A stretch of DNA of 5,902 bases from positions 1-5,902 of the forward strand of contig JACCTJ010000237.1 in assembly GCA_013812485.1 (NCBI GenBank), given 5' to 3'. The notes under the pieces are model-generated. The model was given only the letters and a program-made list of their open reading frames with translations, did no database searches and had not been told where the DNA came from. Positions within the stretch are counted from its first letter, which is position 1, and each line of letters starts with the position of its first letter. Source of the stretch: Thermoleophilaceae bacterium (GTDB taxonomy: Bacteria; Actinomycetota; Thermoleophilia; Solirubrobacterales; Thermoleophilaceae). Shown in pieces: positions 1 to 5,697 of this stretch. The position numbers and the translations under genes were made by a program.

Positions 1-631
1 CGACGTCGCCGATCGCCTTCTTGTCGAGCTGCTTCTTCTTGGCGCCCATGATCGCCTTGAGCGACGGGTAGCGGGGCTCGTTGATGGCGTCACCGACGGA
101 GATGACCGCGGGCAGCGCGACGTCGACGGTGTCGTAGCCGTACTCGGCCTGGCGCTCGCAGCGCAGCGACCCGTCGCCGACGTCCATCTTGATGACCTGC
201 GTGAGCGACGGCATCTTCAGGTGGTCGGCCACGATGGCGCCCATCGTGTAGCACTCGCCGTCGTCGGACTGCTGGCCGAGCAGGACCAGGTCCGGGGACT
301 CGGCTTCGAGCACGCGCGCGAGCGCGTAGCCCGTGGCGCAGCAGTCCGAGCCCGCGAGCGCGTCGTCGGTCAGGTGGATCGAGCGGTCGGCGCCGAGCGA
401 GACGGCCTTGTGCAGGGCGCGCTGGGCGTTGTCGGGGCCCATCGTCACCGCGACGATCTCCTCGACGTCGATCTTGCCGCCCTCCTTGACCTGCATGGCG
501 GCCTCGATGGCGTGGGTGTCGAACGGGTTGAGGTTGGTCTCGCCGCTGCGGTCGAGCCGACCGCTTCCGGAGTCGACGCGCTTCTCGACGGCGGCGTCCG
601 GAACCTGTTTGACCAGGACGCAAATCTTCAA
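1..631 (-). CDS. etfB: Electron transfer flavoprotein beta subunit, 3' end cut by the window
   Basis: Beta subunit of the heterodimeric ETF, which takes electrons from acyl-CoA and other flavin dehydrogenases and passes them to ETF:quinone oxidoreductase. In the family the beta subunit binds AMP structurally and shares the FAD interface with the alpha subunit. The visible 210 residues begin MKICVLVKQVPD, the standard ETF-beta start. NLNPFDTHAIEAA lies at about 34-46, followed by VTMGPDNAQRALHKALSLGAD (62-82). The AMP-loop equivalent GQQSDDGECYTMG is at 119-131. The family signature region spans about 147-198, from VIKMD through ALPAVISV to INEPRYPSLKAIMGAKKK. The family usually has about 250-265 residues, so about 45 are missing beyond position 1. 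The start is TTG (629-631), the only start in frame with the conserved N-terminus, preceded by AAGGAG with a 5-nt spacer. etfA is expected immediately downstream, outside the window. Identity is close to certain; the particular dehydrogenase partners cannot be told. Confidence 0.97.
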   Translation of the reverse strand, partial: MKICVLVKQVPDAAVEKRVDSGSGRLDRSGETNLNPFDTHAIEAAMQVKEGGKIDVEEIVAVTMGPDNAQRALHKAVSLGADRSIHLTDDALAGSDCCATGYALARVLEAESPDLVLLGQQSDDGECYTMGAIVADHLKMPSLTQVIKMDVGDGSLRCERQAEYGYDTVDVALPAVISVGDAINEPRYPSLKAIMGAKKKQLDKKAIGDV

Positions 632-636
632 GGGAG

Positions 637-642
637 CTCCTT
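637..642 (-). promoter_or_regulatory. Ribosome binding site fixing the TTG start of etfB
   Basis: The minus strand reads AAGGAG, then five bases, then TTG. This strong Shine-Dalgarno match supports the non-ATG start at 631, which also gives the expected ETF-beta N-terminus. Confidence 0.85.
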
Positions 643-702
643 CTCGGGTCGTGCGGCGGCGGAAGGTTTGGGCTGCTGAGTACGGCGGGCCGCCGCGGCG
701 AG

Positions 703-733
703 ATTGTAACGCGTCGATTGACTGACGAGTCAA
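703..733 (-). promoter_or_regulatory. Candidate sigma-70-type promoter of etfB
   Basis: On the minus strand TTGACT (728-733) resembles the -35 consensus and TACAAT (703-708) is one base from the -10 consensus. The spacer is 19 nt, longer than the ideal 17. Transcription would start near 695, leaving a leader of about 65 nt before the etfB start. The -35 box lies inside the inverted repeat at 715-736, which would suit repression by a bound protein. The boxes are seen in the sequence; promoter activity is inferred. Confidence 0.55.
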
Positions 734-736
734 TCG
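715..736. promoter_or_regulatory. Perfect 9-bp inverted repeat, likely operator
   Basis: CGATTGACT (715-723) and AGTCAATCG (728-736) are exact reverse complements separated by GACG. Symmetry, arm length and short spacer match the operators of dimeric TetR-family regulators, which commonly control fatty-acid and branched-chain degradation genes together with etf genes. It covers the candidate -35 box of etfB and lies in the divergent interval before the small plus-strand ORF at 827, so it could act on either side. No regulator gene is present in the window. The repeat is certain; the family of the binding protein is inference. Confidence 0.65.
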
Positions 737-826
737 CCCCCACCCGGCCGGCTCGGATACAGGATCGCAACATGTCGGTCACCGGCGGGCAACATCGGCG
801 TCCGGTGCATCGCTCAATCTGCGCAC

Positions 827-1042
827 ATGGTCTTCCTCCGAGATCGCTCGGTGCGTAGGTCAGGCGGTGCCAGCGTGGTCATCGGCCACTGCCCCGTGTG
901 CGGACGGCCCACCGAGTCCGCCGATGCGGCCTTCAGGCTCCGGGGTGAGTGGTTCGTTCATCGGGTCTGCGTCTCCGCTCGATCGGCCGGCACTCCGAAT
1001 CACTCTGCGCCGACTCTGCTCCCAGGGTCTGCGCCTCGCTGA
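827..1042 (+). CDS. Small putative zinc-binding protein (CxxC...HxxC), hypothetical
   Basis: A 71-residue ORF carrying HCPVCGRPT (21-29) and WFVHRVC (42-48). Its C22, C25, H45 and C48 form a C-x2-C-x19-H-x2-C pattern, the spacing of a single LIM-type or treble-clef-like zinc module. The stretch between (FRLRGEWF) looks like a beta hairpin. Function is unknown. It could be a small nucleic-acid- or protein-binding zinc protein. The residues after the motif look disordered. There is no good ribosome binding site before the ATG at 827. A GTG at 875 with an AGGCGG-like sequence upstream would give a 55-residue protein that keeps all four ligands, and may be the real start. It is divergent from etfB and convergent with the glycosyltransferase operon, and its stop codon falls within a strong inverted repeat. 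Two overlapping plus-strand frames show no recognisable motif. The ordered metal-ligand pattern is the main argument that it is real. Confidence 0.5.
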   Translation: MVFLRDRSVRRSGGASVVIGHCPVCGRPTESADAAFRLRGEWFVHRVCVSARSAGTPNHSAPTLLPGSAPR

Positions 1043-1078
1043 GGGGTCGCACGCCCGGGAGCCGATACCCCTCGGCGA
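1036..1078. terminator. Candidate bidirectional terminator hairpin
   Basis: Arms 1036-1047 (TCGCTGAGGGGT) and 1067-1078 (ACCCCTCGGCGA) pair over 12 positions with one G-U wobble, around a 19-nt loop that itself contains CCCGGG. The hairpin starts over the stop codon of the small plus-strand ORF and lies just past the stop (1100) of the converging operon, where a shared terminator is expected. There is no T-tract on either side, so it is not a textbook intrinsic terminator, although stem-only terminators are often proposed in high-GC actinobacteria. Confidence 0.55.
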
Positions 1079-1099
1079 ACCGCCGGCGGGGGCCGCGAA

Positions 1100-2215
1100 C
1101 TAGGCGAGGGCCCGCTCGACGAGCTTCGTCAACACCTTGTCGGAGTCGAAGTACTCGGTGGCAATGGCCCTGGCGGCCCGGGAGTGGCGGCCGTAGTGGG
1201 CGACCACGTCGAGTATCGCGTCCGCCGCCTCCTCGACCGTCCGGAAGGCGAACAGTCCCTCCCCGACCGGCAGAATCGAGGGAAAGCCGGTGTCCTGCAC
1301 GACCGCGGGGCGTCCGGCCGCCAGGTAGCAGGCCGTTCGCTCGCTGAACCAGCCTGGGCTACCGCGCACGTAGCCGTTCTTGGCCACGCCCCACTCGCCC
1401 ATCGAAGACTGGATGTAGGCCCGGTAGCTGTCGAGGTCATTGCAGACGTCACTCGGGTCGACGAGTCGCCATCCCTTCGAGGTCAACTGGCCCACCGGTG
1501 CTCGGGGCCCCTTGCTCAGGTTGAGCGCCAGCTCGAGCTTGGCGGGCGCCACCTGCTCCGGCAGGTCGAGGAAGCGCAGAAGCTCGACGTCCTTCTCGCC
1601 GTACTCGTCGCCCGCGTGGACGCGCGTCGTGCCCCTGGTCCTCCAGCTCATGATCGTCGTGAAGGCCTCGCGCGGCGGAGACGGAGCTGACCATTCCGCG
1701 AGCGCCACCGGCTGGCGGGTCGGGATCCAGTCGTGGGCTGTGTTGAGGCTCGTATCGGCGAGTCGCTCCCCGAATGAGAAGTGAACATCGTGGAGATCGA
1801 CCATGGTTCGGAAGACCGGGTCCCAACCAAGCTTCATCTGGTTGAAGATCGGGTCGGTGTCGACGAAGGCGAGACGAGGCACCTCACGATAGGCCTCGGG
1901 TCGCGCGAGCTCTCCCGACAGGTTGACGAGGAGGTCCGCCGAGGAGATTGCCGCTCTGCGCCTCTGCTCGGAGAGCCCGGCCCAATCCCCGTGCTTATTA
2001 CGGTACGCCCACCTGTCGCCGAGGCCGAAACGGTCCATCACTCGTGCCAGGTAGGCGGTCCCAGCCCGGCCGCTCTCTCCCGTGTCCTCGAGGTAGTAGA
2101 CGTGGTGTCCGAGGAGCGCCAAACCGAGGGCGTACTGGAGGTGGTGCCAGGTCATTCCGCCCAGCCGGTATTTGGCGATCGCCCCGGACACGATGATGCG
2201 GACGCCTCTCGTCAA
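1100..2215 (-). CDS. GT-B-type glycosyltransferase C (third paralog of the cassette)
   Basis: A 371-residue cytosolic protein, probably a nucleotide-sugar-dependent glycosyltransferase of the group-1/CgeB-like type; substrate unknown. It starts with a Rossmann-like strand (VRIIVSGAIA, 5-14), then HHLQYALGLALLGHHVYYLE (24-43), ADLLVNLSGE (93-102) and FVDTDPIFNQ (117-126). The conserved C-terminal block GVAKNGYVRG...GWFSERTACYLAAGRPAVVQDTG is at 276-310, followed by LPVGEGLFAFRTVEEA (315-330) and a helical tail. No signal peptide or membrane segment is visible. The TTG start (2213-2215) has GAAGG six bases upstream, and an in-frame stop at 2225-2227 rules out any longer form. It is the most diverged of the three paralogs: shorter, and lacking the FT-G-N-G and LPPV-LD-W segments found in the other two. 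It lies 67 nt after the kinase stop, the widest gap in the operon, and is the last gene before the convergent hairpin. Membership in the paralog family is certain; the glycosyltransferase label is family-level inference. Confidence 0.85.
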   Translation of the reverse strand: MTRGVRIIVSGAIAKYRLGGMTWHHLQYALGLALLGHHVYYLEDTGESGRAGTAYLARVMDRFGLGDRWAYRNKHGDWAGLSEQRRRAAISSADLLVNLSGELARPEAYREVPRLAFVDTDPIFNQMKLGWDPVFRTMVDLHDVHFSFGERLADTSLNTAHDWIPTRQPVALAEWSAPSPPREAFTTIMSWRTRGTTRVHAGDEYGEKDVELLRFLDLPEQVAPAKLELALNLSKGPRAPVGQLTSKGWRLVDPSDVCNDLDSYRAYIQSSMGEWGVAKNGYVRGSPGWFSERTACYLAAGRPAVVQDTGFPSILPVGEGLFAFRTVEEAADAILDVVAHYGRHSRAARAIATEYFDSDKVLTKLVERALA

Positions 2216-2282
2216 CGAGGACCTTCAAGTTCTCGCCGCCCGTGAGCTCCGCCGCTGGCCGCGACGTTGCTTCGGCGCAGGC
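2216..2282 (-). other. Intergenic gap between kinase and glycosyltransferase C
   Basis: This 67-nt spacer is the widest gap inside the operon. Apart from the GAAGG ribosome binding site at 2222-2226 I see no promoter, hairpin or small ORF here, so read-through from the kinase gene is the simplest model. Confidence 0.6.
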
Positions 2283-3284
2283 TCACGGGCTCCATCCCGC
2301 CACGCCGAGCGCGTCGCGCAGGTCGGCGTGGTAGTAGCGCATGTTGCTCATGCCGCGCTCCGGCCAGTCGGTCGTGAGGCCCGTCGCCTCCAGTCTCAGG
2401 CAGACCAGGCTTCGGAAGATCTTGCCGACCACCGCCAACCCGAGCAGGTCGCGGCGTGTCAGCGTCGGCCAGGTGCTCGTCACCGTCGCACGGTAGACGT
2501 CGAGGTCGGGGCTTGGCCAGTAGCCGCTCGGGGTCAGATCGAGCTGCGGCAGGTCGGCGGCTGGGGTGCCCCAGCCGGAGCTCGCCCAGTCGAAGGGCCG
2601 CAATCTCGTGCGCCCGCCGGCGCGATCGACGCGCATGTTCTTGGGAGCGAAGTCCCCGTGCACGAATGTCGGTGGCGTCGTCTGGCAGCGGCGCTCGATC
2701 TCCCTCCAGCGCGAGGCGACTACGTCGCATTGGGCGAGAATCTCCTTCAACACCAACACGTCGTCGGGCGCGAGCGCCGGGTTGTCGAGCCGATCGGCCA
2801 CCTCCTCCGAGCCCGCGCGGAGCTCGCGCAGGTAGTAGGAGGGGCTGCGGTCAGGAAGCATCGCTCGTGGCGGCTGCCGGTCGGCGGAGGTGTGAAGCAC
2901 GCCCAGCCAGCGACCGGCCATGGACCGGTGCTCCGGGTTGACGGCCGAGTACTTCTCACCGCCCGCGCTTGCCACGAACAGCCACCAGCCGCTCGCGTCC
3001 TCCAGTGTTCCGTAGTGCCGCACACGAGAGACGGGCAGAGAGGGAAGCACCTTCTCGTAGGCAAGCGACTCCCTCAGCACACGCTCTCGCGTGCTCCACT
3101 TAGCCACCACGTCCTCGCCGGCGGGTCCCGCCCCTGTCAGCCGGTAGACCCTGCCCTTGGCCCGGTTTTGCAGTGTCTCAACAGGGACGCCTGGGACGGC
3201 CCGACTCGGTTGCACCCGCCTCCACGCCTCGATCGCGGGGTGGTCTTTCTCCTCCCTGGCCCGGGATGACCGGGCGGTCGTCAC
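2283..3284 (-). CDS. APH/choline-kinase-fold phosphotransferase
   Basis: A 333-residue soluble kinase-like protein of the aminoglycoside phosphotransferase/choline kinase/homoserine kinase superfamily, transferring the ATP gamma-phosphate to a hydroxyl of an unknown small molecule. The N-lobe shows a likely ATP-binding Lys in EDVVAKW (K62) and acidic candidates for its partner in LRESLAYEKVL (E72, E77). The C-lobe has the Brenner motif FVHGDFAPKNMRV (about 207-219) with catalytic D211 and metal ligand N216, then PFDWASSGWGTPAADL (about 230-245) with the DFG-equivalent D232. All key residues are present, so it is probably active. I chose the GTG start at 3284 because GGAG stands five bases upstream and it leaves a 16-nt gap after glycosyltransferase B. 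The frame stays open to 3449, but that part overlaps the B gene and looks like low-complexity shadow sequence. Sitting among three glycosyltransferases, it probably phosphorylates a sugar or the glycosylated product. A self-resistance kinase is an alternative, since the superfamily label alone does not imply antibiotic resistance. Confidence 0.9.
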   Translation of the reverse strand: MTTARSSRAREEKDHPAIEAWRRVQPSRAVPGVPVETLQNRAKGRVYRLTGAGPAGEDVVAKWSTRERVLRESLAYEKVLPSLPVSRVRHYGTLEDASGWWLFVASAGGEKYSAVNPEHRSMAGRWLGVLHTSADRQPPRAMLPDRSPSYYLRELRAGSEEVADRLDNPALAPDDVLVLKEILAQCDVVASRWREIERRCQTTPPTFVHGDFAPKNMRVDRAGGRTRLRPFDWASSGWGTPAADLPQLDLTPSGYWPSPDLDVYRATVTSTWPTLTRRDLLGLAVVGKIFRSLVCLRLEATGLTTDWPERGMSNMRYYHADLRDALGVAGWSP

Positions 3285-3289
3285 GCCAT

Positions 3290-3293
3290 CTCC
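3290..3293 (-). promoter_or_regulatory. Ribosome binding site deciding the kinase start
   Basis: GGAG on the minus strand lies five bases before the GTG at 3284 and within the 16-nt gap after the glycosyltransferase B stop. It argues for this start over the in-frame ATG at 3449. Confidence 0.7.
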
Positions 3294-3300
3294 AAGGGGA

Positions 3301-4485
3301 TCACGGCGCGCCGCGTGGAGCCCTCGCCCGGGACGCGCGCTGGGGCTCTCCAAGCCCTGCGCGCTCGAGTAGCGACCCGAGTACGACGTGCGAGTCGAAG
3401 CGGTCCTCGGCGATGCTGCGTGCGTCCGCGGCATGTCCTGGATAGTCATCCTCGATGGCGCGAATGCCGTCCACCGCCCCTTGGACGGTTCTGAAGGTCA
3501 GAAGCCCGCGACCAGTGGGCAGGGTGCTCTCGAATCCCGTTGACTGCACGAGAGCCGGCTTTCCGGAGGCCAGGAAAGACACCGTACGGTCGCTCAGCCA
3601 GCCGCTGTTCGTACGGACGTAGCCCCGTTTGGCGACCGAGAACTCCGCGCGCGAGCGCTGGACGAACTCCCGGTAGCTGTGCGGGTCCCCGGCGCACGCG
3701 TAGGGGTCGAGGACCCGCCAGCCGTTGCGACCGAGGATCCCGAGGTCCTCGTAGTCGTCCTGGCCGACCAACAGGGCGACCTCGAGCTCGCGTTCCGCCT
3801 CGACCGGCACGCGGAGATACCCCAGGAACTCCTCGCGCTTGCCCCCGTACCACTCGCCGCCCCAGATCGCATCCTGGGAACCGCGCCAGTCGGCGACGGT
3901 GCCGATGCGAGTCCAGCGCTCATCCGTGCAGGCAGGCCAGAGGTCGAGAACCACCGGTGGAAGCGTGGGTTGCCAGGGCACCCCCTTCGTGTCGATCCCG
4001 AAGTCCGGTCGACCGACGTTCTGCCCGATCGTGAAAAATAGGTTGTGACGACTCAGGTCGAGGTCGGTCTGGTGCGCCCAGATCTGCGTGAAGCCGGGAT
4101 CGACGTCGAGATAGGCACGTCGAGGAATGTGAAGGAGTGGCGAGGCGGGGGGCAGATGGCCGCTGACGTTGATCAGCAGGTCGGCCTCGGCCACGAGGTC
4201 CGAGAGCTCGGCGGCGCCCATCCCGAAATGACGCTCGCCCCCGTCGTAGACGATGCAGTAACGGTCAACGAACCCAAAGTCCTCGGCCATGCGTCTGAAG
4301 CGCTCGACCAGGTAGTCGACGCTGTGAGGGTTTCGATGGGGATCCGGCGGCGCGAGGCGGTCGACCCAGTAGCACTCGACGCCCAGTCGCTCGAGCCCAA
4401 GCATGTATTGCAGCCGGACCCACATCGAGCCGCCGAAGTGCGGCCACGCGCTCGTCTCGTTCGTGCCGAGGATGACCTTGGTCAC
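3301..4485 (-). CDS. GT-B-type glycosyltransferase B (second paralog of the cassette)
   Basis: A 394-residue protein homologous to its neighbours over its whole length. The N-terminal domain has a Rossmann-like strand (TKVILGTNE), RLQYMLGLERLGVECYWVD (24-42), ADLLINVSGH (101-110), RRAYLDVDPGFTQIW (122-136), FFTIGQNVG (150-158) and LPPVVLDLW (175-183). The C-terminal domain has VADWRG (197-202), a GEWYGGKREEFLGYL stretch (210-224), then SVAKRGYVR...GWLSDRTVSFLASGKPALVQSTG (283-317) and LPTGRGLLTFRTV (322-334). A hand alignment of residues 283-317 with the same block of protein C gives 21 identities in 35. No EX7E motif of classic GT4 enzymes is evident. The last 18 or so residues (Arg/Ala/Pro-rich) are not shared with the paralogs. 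The GTG start overlaps the previous stop by four bases (GTGA), with GGAGG seven bases upstream, so translation is probably coupled. Probably cytosolic; donor and acceptor unknown. Confidence 0.87.
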   Translation of the reverse strand: MTKVILGTNETSAWPHFGGSMWVRLQYMLGLERLGVECYWVDRLAPPDPHRNPHSVDYLVERFRRMAEDFGFVDRYCIVYDGGERHFGMGAAELSDLVAEADLLINVSGHLPPASPLLHIPRRAYLDVDPGFTQIWAHQTDLDLSRHNLFFTIGQNVGRPDFGIDTKGVPWQPTLPPVVLDLWPACTDERWTRIGTVADWRGSQDAIWGGEWYGGKREEFLGYLRVPVEAERELEVALLVGQDDYEDLGILGRNGWRVLDPYACAGDPHSYREFVQRSRAEFSVAKRGYVRTNSGWLSDRTVSFLASGKPALVQSTGFESTLPTGRGLLTFRTVQGAVDGIRAIEDDYPGHAADARSIAEDRFDSHVVLGSLLERAGLGEPQRASRARAPRGAP

Positions 4486-4497
4486 CGCCCCGCCTCC
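4482..4497 (-). promoter_or_regulatory. GTGA stop/start overlap with GGAGG, translational coupling
   Basis: The TGA of glycosyltransferase A (4482-4484) and the GTG of glycosyltransferase B (4483-4485) share bases. The GGAGG at 4493-4497 lies inside the end of gene A, seven bases before the GTG. This arrangement usually makes translation of the second gene depend on ribosomes ending the first, which favours comparable amounts of the two proteins. Confidence 0.85.
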
Positions 4498-5657
4498 ACG
4501 TGGATGGACTCAGCTTCCATTGCCGTCTCGACCAGATCAGTGAGCACCCGGCGGGCGTCGAAGAACTCCTCGGCCAGCTCGCGCGCGGCGCGGCAGTGGG
4601 CGGCATGGTCGCGCTCGATGGCCTCGACGCCCTCGATCGCCTCGTCGAGATCCGAGAAGGTCAGCAGTCCTCGTCCCGCCGGCACGGTGTGCTCGATGCC
4701 GGTCGACTGGAGGAGCACCGGCCTTGCGCTTGCGAGGTAGTGGCAGGAGCGATCGCCGATCCAGCCGGCGCGTCCCTCGACGTAGGCGCCCTTGGTGATG
4801 CCGATCTCCGCTCTGGAAGCGGCGAGATGCCGGCGATAGGCCTCGAGGTCGGCCAGCGTGGCTGCGTCCCTGATGGTCCAGCCGCCCTGCTCGATTCGGC
4901 TCGCGTCCTCGGGATGGTCGCCTGCGTTCGCGAGGGCAACCTCGAATTCGCGCCCGCTTCGCCGCGGCAGGTCGGCGAAGCGCCGGAACTCCGACTGCTT
5001 GCCTCGAAACGAGCGCCCCCGGTAGTTCAGGTCGCCGTACCTGCCCCATGACGCGACCGTGGTAAAGCGACCGCTCGCGGGCTCGGTCGCGGTCCAGTGG
5101 TCGAGTGCGACGGGGGGGAGGGTATGGTGCCAGCGCAGCCCCGTCGTGGGTATGTCACTCGCCTCGGTCCCGATGTTGGTGCCGACCGTGAAGAGCACGT
5201 CATGGTGGTTGAGGCCGAGGTCGGCGCCGTACTCGGCGACCCATAGCTGCGTGTACACCGGGTCCTGGTCGAGATAGGCCCGGCGCTGGACGCCGCCCAG
5301 GACGAGCTCCGACTTCGCGTGGCCGGAGATGTTGATCAGGAGGTCGGCGCCCTGGAGCGCCTTGGTCAACTCGCTCAGGCCGAGTCCGGCAGTGGCACGA
5401 CCGTCCTCGTAGAGCTGACACGAGCGATCGAGCAGGCCGAAATCGGCCATCGTCCGGTGGAAACGCTCCCGGTTCACGCTGCGCTCGTAGGGGCACTGCC
5501 GCCCGCCGCGGTCCCGGCACCATGCCGACTCGACCTCCTCGACAAAGAGGACCTCGTGCGCCAACGACCGGAGGCCGAGGACGTACTGCAGCCGGTCCCA
5601 CGCCGTCCCGGGCGAGAAGGGAGGTAGCGACAGCATGCCGGCGACCACGATTCTCAT
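4482..5657 (-). CDS. GT-B-type glycosyltransferase A (first paralog of the cassette)
   Basis: A 391-residue predicted cytosolic glycosyltransferase, first complete gene of the operon in the window. Blocks in order: MRIVVAGMLS (1-10, Rossmann-like strand), DRLQYVLGLRSLAHEVLFVEE (21-41), ADLLINISGH (104-113), RRAYLDQDPVYTQLW (125-139), FTVGTNIG (156-163), LPPVALDHW (180-188), FTTVASWGRYGDLNYRG (198-214), GITKGAYVEG...GWIGDRSCHYLASARPVLLQSTG (286-320) and VPAGRGLLTF (325-334). It has two cysteines (C47, C55) in a short Arg-rich insert (CRDRGGRQCPYERS) that the paralogs lack. The ATG at 5655-5657 has AAAGGGG seven bases upstream and begins exactly at the first beta strand. The frame is open back to 5783, but that adds an Arg/Pro-rich stretch overlapping the upstream gene and is rejected. 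The gene lies 40 nt after the preceding ORF. The enzyme class is family-level inference and the substrate is unknown. Confidence 0.87.
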   Translation of the reverse strand: MRIVVAGMLSLPPFSPGTAWDRLQYVLGLRSLAHEVLFVEEVESAWCRDRGGRQCPYERSVNRERFHRTMADFGLLDRSCQLYEDGRATAGLGLSELTKALQGADLLINISGHAKSELVLGGVQRRAYLDQDPVYTQLWVAEYGADLGLNHHDVLFTVGTNIGTEASDIPTTGLRWHHTLPPVALDHWTATEPASGRFTTVASWGRYGDLNYRGRSFRGKQSEFRRFADLPRRSGREFEVALANAGDHPEDASRIEQGGWTIRDAATLADLEAYRRHLAASRAEIGITKGAYVEGRAGWIGDRSCHYLASARPVLLQSTGIEHTVPAGRGLLTFSDLDEAIEGVEAIERDHAAHCRAARELAEEFFDARRVLTDLVETAMEAESIHVEAGR

Positions 5658-5664
5658 GCGGCTA

Positions 5665-5671
5665 CCCCTTT
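5665..5671 (-). promoter_or_regulatory. Ribosome binding site deciding the glycosyltransferase A start
   Basis: AAAGGGG lies seven bases before the ATG at 5657 and downstream of the previous gene's stop. It supports the 391-residue form over the 433-residue open frame. Confidence 0.7.
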
Positions 5672-5697
5672 CCCGCCGGCTCCCCCGGCCGCCCAGT

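Noticed and set aside
90..782. Minus-strand 230-residue frame overlapping etfB
   Set aside because: It is an off-frame reading of etfB with an Arg/Pro-rich, motif-free product; the etfB frame is unmistakable.
780..807. CACCGG...CCGGTG inverted repeat before the small ORF
   Set aside because: Six-base GC-only arms with a 16-nt loop are expected often in DNA of this composition; no promoter or protein-site context is evident.
1080..1089. 10-bp palindrome CCGCCGGCGG
   Set aside because: It has no loop and is pure G/C, so it is likely a composition effect; the neighbouring 12-bp-arm hairpin is the better terminator candidate.
2172..3269. Long plus-strand open frame (365 residues) opposite the kinase gene
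   Set aside because: It is antisense to a gene with an intact Brenner motif, has Arg/Ala/Gly-rich composition and no recognisable domain. Such open frames are expected opposite high-GC genes.
3285..3449. N-terminal extension of the kinase to an ATG at 3449
   Set aside because: It overlaps the glycosyltransferase B coding region by about 150 bases, the residues are low complexity, and a good ribosome binding site supports the GTG at 3284.
5675..5695. GCCGG/CCGGC arms between the partial ORF and glycosyltransferase A as a terminator
   Set aside because: The stem is only five bases, there is no T-tract, and the 40-nt gap with co-directional genes fits read-through better.
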